DNA of 9,761 nt. Source: Pseudomonadota bacterium (GTDB lineage: Bacteria > Pseudomonadota > Gammaproteobacteria > Acidiferrobacterales > Acidiferrobacteraceae). Shown in pieces: positions 6,366 to 9,761 of the stretch. Each line of letters opens with the position of its first letter. Position 1 is the first letter of the stretch. Position numbers and translations under genes: made by a program. The notes under the pieces were generated by a model that had not been told where the DNA came from, searched no databases, and saw only the letters and a program-made list of their open reading frames with translations. The stretch lies in contig JAJZZU010000072.1 in NCBI GenBank assembly GCA_021797365.1, positions 1-9,761 on the forward strand, given 5' to 3'.

Positions 6366-7289
6366 ATGTGTGAAGCCCTACAAAATTGCGATGCGTCAAA
6401 CGACGCCCACACCGCTTTCGTCGAAGACGCTCCCGAATCGCGAACCAAGGCGGTCGACGTCGAATCCCCCGACGCCTTGTCGGCCTATCTGCGGACACTA
6501 CACAAGCGTCCTCTGTTGACGACCGCCGAGGAAAAGGCGTTGGGGGCTCGCATTGCGCGCGGCGACCGTGCGGCCCATCGTCTCCTGGTCGAGGGCAATC
6601 TGCGGCTTGTGGTCATGCTCGCGCGGCGCTCTATGCGCAAGGCACGGCACTTGTCTTTCCTTGATCTGATCGCCGAAGGTAACATCGGACTCATGCATGC
6701 CGCGGACAAGTTCGATCCAGACCGTGGCTATCGCTTCTCGACCTACGCCGTGTGGTGGATTCGCCAGACCATCGAGCGTGCGATTATGAACCAAGACCGC
6801 ATAGTGCGCACGCCCGTGCATGTCCGCAAGCGGACCGATCGTCTGCTGGCGGCCACGCAATCCCTTATCCGCCAGACAGGGCGCGCGCCATCGGTGAGCG
6901 AACTCGCGGACCGAACCCGGATCCCTGCCGCCGAGATCCCGCGCCTTCAGGCCCTCATGTATGACACGACCGTATCGGGCGACGAGTCATGGGACGAAGA
7001 CGGGCGCCATACATTCCTGGACAGCCTGATCGACACCAGCCAGAAGGACCACAGTGACCACGTGGCCCGCAAAGAGGCCGCGATCCGACTGCACAGGGCT
7101 ATAGTGAAACTCCCGCGCCGGCAGCAACAGGTGCTTCGGATGCGGTACGGGATCCCCGATGGTGACACCCATACGCTTGAGCGTGTCGCGGACCTCATCG
7201 GCGTGACACGCGAACGCGTTCGTCAAATCCAGATCGAGGCGATGCGGAAGCTGCGCGCCCTCCTCAACATCGACGCGGACTTGATCTAG
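6366..7289 (+). CDS. RpoS-like sigma-70 family RNA polymerase sigma factor
   Basis: This 307-residue group 2 sigma factor is slightly shorter than chromosomal RpoS (about 330). Region 1.2 is at about 37-67 (DALSAYLRTL, then LTTAEEKALG). Region 2 is at about 72-155, with NLRLVV, DLIAEGNIGL, KFDPDRGYRFSTYAVWWIRQ and TPVHVRK. Region 3 spans about 158-230. Region 4 is at about 239-300, with LPRRQQQVLRMRYG, a helix-turn-helix and GVTRERVRQIQIEAMRKLR. It directs RNA polymerase to a subset of promoters, plausibly those of the ICE or stationary-phase-like genes. It is the last gene of the plus-strand operon. Core-binding and -10 recognition regions look intact, so it should be functional. The housekeeping RpoD is excluded by the short length and lack of region 1.1. 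Confidence 0.9.
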   Translation: MCEALQNCDASNDAHTAFVEDAPESRTKAVDVESPDALSAYLRTLHKRPLLTTAEEKALGARIARGDRAAHRLLVEGNLRLVVMLARRSMRKARHLSFLDLIAEGNIGLMHAADKFDPDRGYRFSTYAVWWIRQTIERAIMNQDRIVRTPVHVRKRTDRLLAATQSLIRQTGRAPSVSELADRTRIPAAEIPRLQALMYDTTVSGDESWDEDGRHTFLDSLIDTSQKDHSDHVARKEAAIRLHRAIVKLPRRQQQVLRMRYGIPDGDTHTLERVADLIGVTRERVRQIQIEAMRKLRALLNIDADLI

Positions 7290-7292
7290 GCG

Positions 7293-7322
7293 AAAAAAAA
7301 GCCCCGGAAACGTCCCGGGGCT
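7293..7322 (-). terminator. Intrinsic terminator of the minus-strand lipoprotein gene
   Basis: An 8-bp stem (AGCCCCGG and CCGGGGCT, loop AAACGTC) spans 7300-7322. On the minus strand it is followed directly by eight T residues, the classic Rho-independent form. It ends transcription from the lipoprotein side. On the plus strand it also follows the sigma gene, but only a weak T tract (7328-7338) follows, so termination there would be less efficient. Confidence 0.88.
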
Positions 7323-7370
7323 CGATACTTGTGTGTTTTCACCGACCTTCTTGGTTTACCCTACAGTCGG

Positions 7371-7829
7371 TTACCCCGCCGGCAGGACGCGCACACGGCG
7401 CGCGTCTCCGACGATTTCCACCTTCTCCCCGACCTGGAACACCGTGCCCTTGACCGCGGGTTGCGGAATAGCAATGGCGTGTCCGTTCGGGAACATCACG
7501 GTGACCAGAACACCCGGCACGGTATGCTGGGAGCCCGCGAGGGTGCCGCCTAGCAGGCCGAGCACCCCTCCGATCAGCGCGCCCTTGCCGCCGCCAAAAA
7601 TGGCACCGATCCCGGCGCCACCCGCCCCACCGGCCACGGCGCCGACTTTGGCACCACGCCCGGTTGCGCGGATGGTGATGTGTCGCACGGCCGCTACCGT
7701 GCCAAAAAACACTTTTTGGGTCTGCATCGATCCAGAGCCAGAGTACACGTTCGGTGTGAGCGGCGGTGGCGCGCACGCTGACAGGCTGGCCGCGAGAACG
7801 ACGACAAACAGCAATCCCAGCTTTTTCAT
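7371..7829 (-). CDS. Small outer-membrane-type lipoprotein with glycine-zipper domain
   Basis: This 152-residue protein starts with a lipoprotein signal peptide: KK at 2-3, a hydrophobic stretch to about 15, then lipobox LSAC with the lipidated cysteine at 19. Residues about 57-100 are rich in glycine and alanine (GAVAGGAGGAGIGAIFGGG), resembling the glycine-zipper 2TM domain of the SlyB/PcpP/Rickettsia 17-kDa antigen family. The C-terminal part (about 103-150) looks like a small beta domain. The likely location is the periplasmic face of the outer membrane, with a structural role. AGGAGG at 7835-7840 is five bases upstream of the ATG. The gene probably shares a transcript with the coiled-coil gene upstream. 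A role in ICE transfer, such as surface exclusion, is possible but unsupported. Confidence 0.87.
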   Translation of the reverse strand: MKKLGLLFVVVLAASLSACAPPPLTPNVYSGSGSMQTQKVFFGTVAAVRHITIRATGRGAKVGAVAGGAGGAGIGAIFGGGKGALIGGVLGLLGGTLAGSQHTVPGVLVTVMFPNGHAIAIPQPAVKGTVFQVGEKVEIVGDARRVRVLPAG

Positions 7830-7866
7830 ACACCCCTCCTTTTTTGGGGAACAACTTCGAAGGGGC

Positions 7867-7889
7867 CCCGTATGGGTGCCCCATACGGG
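7867..7889. repeat. Perfect 10-bp inverted repeat with 3-base loop
   Basis: CCCGTATGGG, TGC, CCCATACGGG form a perfect hairpin between the coiled-coil gene and the lipoprotein gene. No T run follows on the minus strand, so it is not a classical terminator. It may stabilise or process the shared mRNA, partly attenuate transcription or be a protein-binding site. Confidence 0.8.
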
Positions 7890-7917
7890 AAATGCGGATT
7901 TTTGTTAAAAACCCGTG

Positions 7918-8496
7918 TTAGTGGGCATACTTCAAAAACGCGAACCCTAAAATCATCAGACCGGTCATAAGGCCGCCGAGCTTGATGATGAGTCTGTTTT
8001 CGAGCGCCTCCAAGTTCTCCTTGGTAGCGTAGGCCTTCAGGTCGTCCTTGGTGGCACAGGCCTTCAGGTTCTCCCCGAGCTTGGTGACCTCAGTACCGAG
8101 CCTGTTGACGTCCGTACCGAGCTTGGTGACCTCCGTACCGAGCCTGGTCACCTCTGTATCGAGCTTGGTGACCTCCGTACCGAGCCTGGTCACCTCTGTA
8201 TCGAGCTTGGTGACCTCAGTACCGAGCCTGTTGACGTCCGTACCGAGCTTGGTGACCTCAGTACCGAGCCTGTTGACGTCCGTACCGAGCTTGGTGACCT
8301 CAGTACCGAGCCTGTTGACGTTTTCAGCAAGCCCGTTCACGTCCGCACCGAGCTTATTGGTGTCTGCCTTGGTTGCAAAGGTCTTCTCTGCGACCTCAAA
8401 GACCATAGCCACCTGCGCCTCGGCCTGCTTCTCCGGGACCCCGGCGGCTTGCAACTTCTTGATCATCGAATATGTGTCGAGCATGGTTGCGCTCAC
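7918..8496 (-). CDS. DUF1640-like membrane-anchored coiled-coil protein with heptad repeats
   Basis: This 192-residue protein starts at a GTG at 8496, chosen because GGAGGAGG at 8504-8511 lies seven bases upstream. Residues 5-40 (MLDTYSMIKKLQAAGVPEKQ and on) match the start of DUF1640 (CCDC90-like) bacterial proteins. Residues about 63-139 are eleven nearly identical heptads of the form LGTEVTK, LGTDVNR or LDTEVTR, ideal for a long coiled coil with leucine and valine at the a/d positions. ATKDDLK and ATKENLE then lead to a C-terminal membrane segment at about 169-189 (IIKLGGLMTGLMILGFAFL). It is probably an oligomeric protein anchored in the inner membrane by its tail. Its function is unknown. 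The repeat region is internally duplicated at DNA level, so repeat number may vary among strains. Confidence 0.85.
   Translation of the reverse strand: MSATMLDTYSMIKKLQAAGVPEKQAEAQVAMVFEVAEKTFATKADTNKLGADVNGLAENVNRLGTEVTKLGTDVNRLGTEVTKLGTDVNRLGTEVTKLDTEVTRLGTEVTKLDTEVTRLGTEVTKLGTDVNRLGTEVTKLGENLKACATKDDLKAYATKENLEALENRLIIKLGGLMTGLMILGFAFLKYAH
8080..8310 (-). repeat. 21-bp in-frame tandem repeats (about 11 units)
   Basis: Units of 21 bp alternate between two forms, seen on the plus strand as agtaccgagcctgttgacg and cgtaccgagcttggtgacc type sequences. They encode the seven-residue heptads of the coiled-coil gene. Pairs of units are identical over 42 bp in places, which points to recent slippage or unequal recombination. 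Flanking units towards 8352 and 8060 are more degenerate. Confidence 0.92.
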
Positions 8497-8582
8497 GTTG
8501 ACGCCTCCTCCGATTATATCGCGAAAATCCGCAGGAGGCCTTCCCGCTGGGATGGCTCCCAAACGGGCACATTGGTGCTGTT

Positions 8583-8591
8583 CTTATAACA
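8583..8591 (-). promoter_or_regulatory. Likely extended -10 promoter of the coiled-coil gene
   Basis: On the minus strand TGTTATAAG combines an extended -10 TG with TATAAG, a 5 of 6 match to TATAAT, about 87 bases before the GTG start. No good -35 is seen, which fits an extended -10 promoter. A 7-bp inverted pair, CGGGCAC at 8564-8570 and GTGCCCG at 8604-8610, brackets it, as does a small hairpin at 8590-8606 (CACCCT/AGGGTG). These could be regulatory, but that is inference. Confidence 0.45.
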
Positions 8592-8696
8592 CCCTCAGCT
8601 AGGGTGCCCGCTTGCGCAGGATGAAACGCTCTGATCCTAGATCGGGCCGCTTCAAAGCGCAAGGATTGCGGCCGCGACGTCCCGATTTAAAGAATG

Positions 8697-8740
8697 GCGC
8701 GGGAATTCCCATCCCCTTTAGGGGATTGGGATGAGAGCGC
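8697..8740 (-). repeat. Right end of a decayed IS200/IS605 element
   Basis: Read on the minus strand after the transposase stop: GCGCTCTC, then a hairpin with core ATCCCC-TAAA-GGGGAT and flanking GGG/CCC, then TTCCCGCGC. It has the same layout and the same border words as the right end of the IscB element at 4060-4100. Confidence 0.65.
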
Positions 8741-8988
8741 CTATTGGCCCTGGCACTTCTGTATATATCGCCGAATCACCTCTGCCGACACACCACCCGC
8801 AAGTTCCTACATAGTATGCTTGCGTCCAAAGCTGTTCACGTCCGCAAACCTTCTTGAGCCGGGGAAACTGTTCCCGTAATCTTCTGGAAGTAGAGCCTTT
8901 CAGCAGACTGCTTCGGTATCCACACGAAATGATAGGCAATTTGGTGGTGTGCCCAACGTGTCTTACCGGTTCGCATGGTATCGTTCAT
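8741..8988 (-). pseudogene. tnpA: Remnant of an IS200/IS605 TnpA (Y1 HUH transposase)
   Basis: The pieces are spread over three frames. From an ATG at 8988 one reads a start with HHQIAYHFVWIPK, typical of the TnpA N-terminus. A second frame gives LREQFPRLKKV and LWTQAYYVGTCG. A third gives GVSAEVIRRYIQKCQGQ and a stop at 8741, which contains the catalytic tyrosine region (RRYI). The middle of the protein, including the HUH histidine pair, is missing: only about 83 codons remain where about 130-150 are expected. It is therefore inactivated by an internal deletion plus frameshifts. An intact relative elsewhere in the genome would be needed to move this end or the IscB element. Confidence 0.8.
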
Positions 8989-9028
8989 TTTGCGTAACTA
9001 CTCGCCCCCTTAGCCATCAACGCTACGA

Positions 9029-9062
9029 GGCGCTTGACAATATAGGCGCCTGACGCTACGCT
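9029..9062 (+). promoter_or_regulatory. Putative sigma-70 promoter of the adenine methylase with a direct repeat
   Basis: TTGACA at 9034-9039 is a perfect -35, with a 17-base spacer to TACGCT at 9057-9062, a poor -10 (3 of 6). GGCGCTTGAC at 9029-9038 and GGCGCCTGAC at 9045-9054 form a 9 of 10 direct repeat over the -35 and spacer, and CGCTACG occurs at 9021-9027 and 9054-9060. The overlap suggests an operator for a regulator that represses or activates, but this is inferred from position only. Confidence 0.45.
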
Positions 9063-9097
9063 TCCCCCCATGTGAGGAACATGAGGGGTGGCGTGCG

Positions 9098-9761
9098 ATG
9101 GGGGCGTATTTCGGATCGAAGGCGACATCAGGATTGTGTCAGGCGATCATAGCCCTGATGCCGCCCCATGACACCTATATCGAGACCCACTTAGGCGGCG
9201 GGGCGATCATGCAGCGCAAGGCCCCGGCGCTTCGCAATATCGGCATTGATCGCAATGAGCGGGCGCTGGAGAGATTCTCGTGCGGCTATCCGGTGGAACT
9301 GGTGCACGGCTGCGCCCACCGGTTCCTGGCCGAGTTTGATTATCGGGGCCGGGAACTCGTCTACTGCGACCCGCCCTACCTGCACGCCACGCGCAGCGGC
9401 GAGCGGCGCTATCGCTATGATTACGAGGAGGCCGATCACCGGGAGCTTCTGGCGTTGCTGAAGACGCTCCCCTGCCCGGTCATTCTCTCCGGCTACCCCT
9501 CGGCGCTGTACGATGAGGCGCTCTCGGGCTGGCAGAGCCTGGAGCTCCAGGTGATGAACCAGTCCGGGGTGCGCACCGAGAAACTGTGGTTCAACTTCGT
9601 GCCTGATCGGGTCCACTGGATACGCTATGCGGGGAAGAACCACACCGACCGCCAGCGGATCAAGCGCAAGGCCGAGAACTGGGGACAGCGCTATCAGGCC
9701 CTGCCGGCCGGAGAACGCCTGGCGGTGCTCGCCGCGCTCTTGGCCGTCGAGGCCGGCGGGT
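9098..9761 (+). CDS. dam: D12-class DNA adenine N6-methylase, C-terminus beyond the window
   Basis: The frame is open from ATG at 9098 to the right edge (221 codons). Residues 29-37 (ETHLGGGAI) form the AdoMet-binding motif I and DPPY at 91-94 is the catalytic motif IV, the order expected for the alpha (D12, Dam-like) class. GSKA near the N-terminus and LWFNF at 163-167 are typical of the ICE/phage subgroup of these enzymes. It should methylate adenine at N6 in a short target, perhaps GATC; the specificity cannot be read from the sequence. GAGGGG at 9083-9088 lies nine bases before the start. No restriction endonuclease is adjacent. It is probably an orphan methylase that protects transferred DNA or marks ICE regulatory sites. 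The gene symbol denotes the family, not proven GATC specificity. Confidence 0.87.
   Translation, partial: MGAYFGSKATSGLCQAIIALMPPHDTYIETHLGGGAIMQRKAPALRNIGIDRNERALERFSCGYPVELVHGCAHRFLAEFDYRGRELVYCDPPYLHATRSGERRYRYDYEEADHRELLALLKTLPCPVILSGYPSALYDEALSGWQSLELQVMNQSGVRTEKLWFNFVPDRVHWIRYAGKNHTDRQRIKRKAENWGQRYQALPAGERLAVLAALLAVEAGG

Noticed and set aside
7333..7908. Plus-strand open frame opposite the lipoprotein
   Set aside because: The minus strand has a clear lipobox, glycine zipper and ribosome site; the plus-strand product is proline-rich shadow.
8080..8310. Possible CRISPR array
   Set aside because: The repeats are contiguous 21-bp coding units without spacers.
8048..8602. Plus-strand open frame of repeated SLVTSVP units
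   Set aside because: It is the antisense shadow of the heptad repeats; the minus strand has the DUF1640-like head, the ribosome site and the membrane tail.
8718..8939. Intact small minus-strand protein
   Set aside because: Its middle matches the TnpA C-terminal half, but flanking frames hold the rest, so it is one piece of a frameshifted pseudogene.

Overview
The window looks like part of an integrative and conjugative element (ICE), or a related conjugative genomic island, of a GC-rich proteobacterium. The evidence is a MobH/TraI_2-type relaxase at the left edge, accessory genes typical of such islands (EAL protein, MT-A70 and D12-class adenine methyltransferases, RpoS-like sigma factor) and inserted IS200/IS605-type material. 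The host species cannot be named from the sequence; a gammaproteobacterium is a plausible inference only.

Layout. Minus strand, 1-2207: a short EAL-domain (cyclic-di-GMP phosphodiesterase-like) gene overlaps by 4 bases the start of the relaxase gene, which runs off the left edge. Plus strand, about 2390-4107: an IscB element consisting of a structured omega RNA (HEARO-type) region followed by a full-length iscB. Its RuvC-I aspartate is replaced by alanine and its RuvC-II glutamate by methionine, while the HNH site and the RuvC-III residues remain. Plus strand, 4107-7289: four tightly packed genes (MT-A70 methyltransferase with an N-terminal helicase-associated-like domain, a double winged-helix-like protein, an HD phosphohydrolase, an RpoS-like sigma factor). 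The first start codon overlaps the iscB stop codon, so the IscB element now forms the head of this operon.

Minus strand, 8588-7293: a membrane-anchored coiled-coil DUF1640-like protein made of near-perfect heptad repeats, then a glycine-zipper lipoprotein, ending at a strong intrinsic terminator that faces the sigma gene. Positions 8697-8988 hold a decayed IS200/IS605 TnpA gene whose right end resembles that of the IscB element. Plus strand from 9098: a D12-class DNA adenine methylase that runs off the right edge.

The most unusual feature is the IscB with two substituted RuvC catalytic residues. If functional, it should be a natural HNH-only nickase or an RNA-guided DNA binder rather than a double-strand nuclease. 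It sits where it could control or be co-expressed with the ICE methyltransferase/sigma operon.
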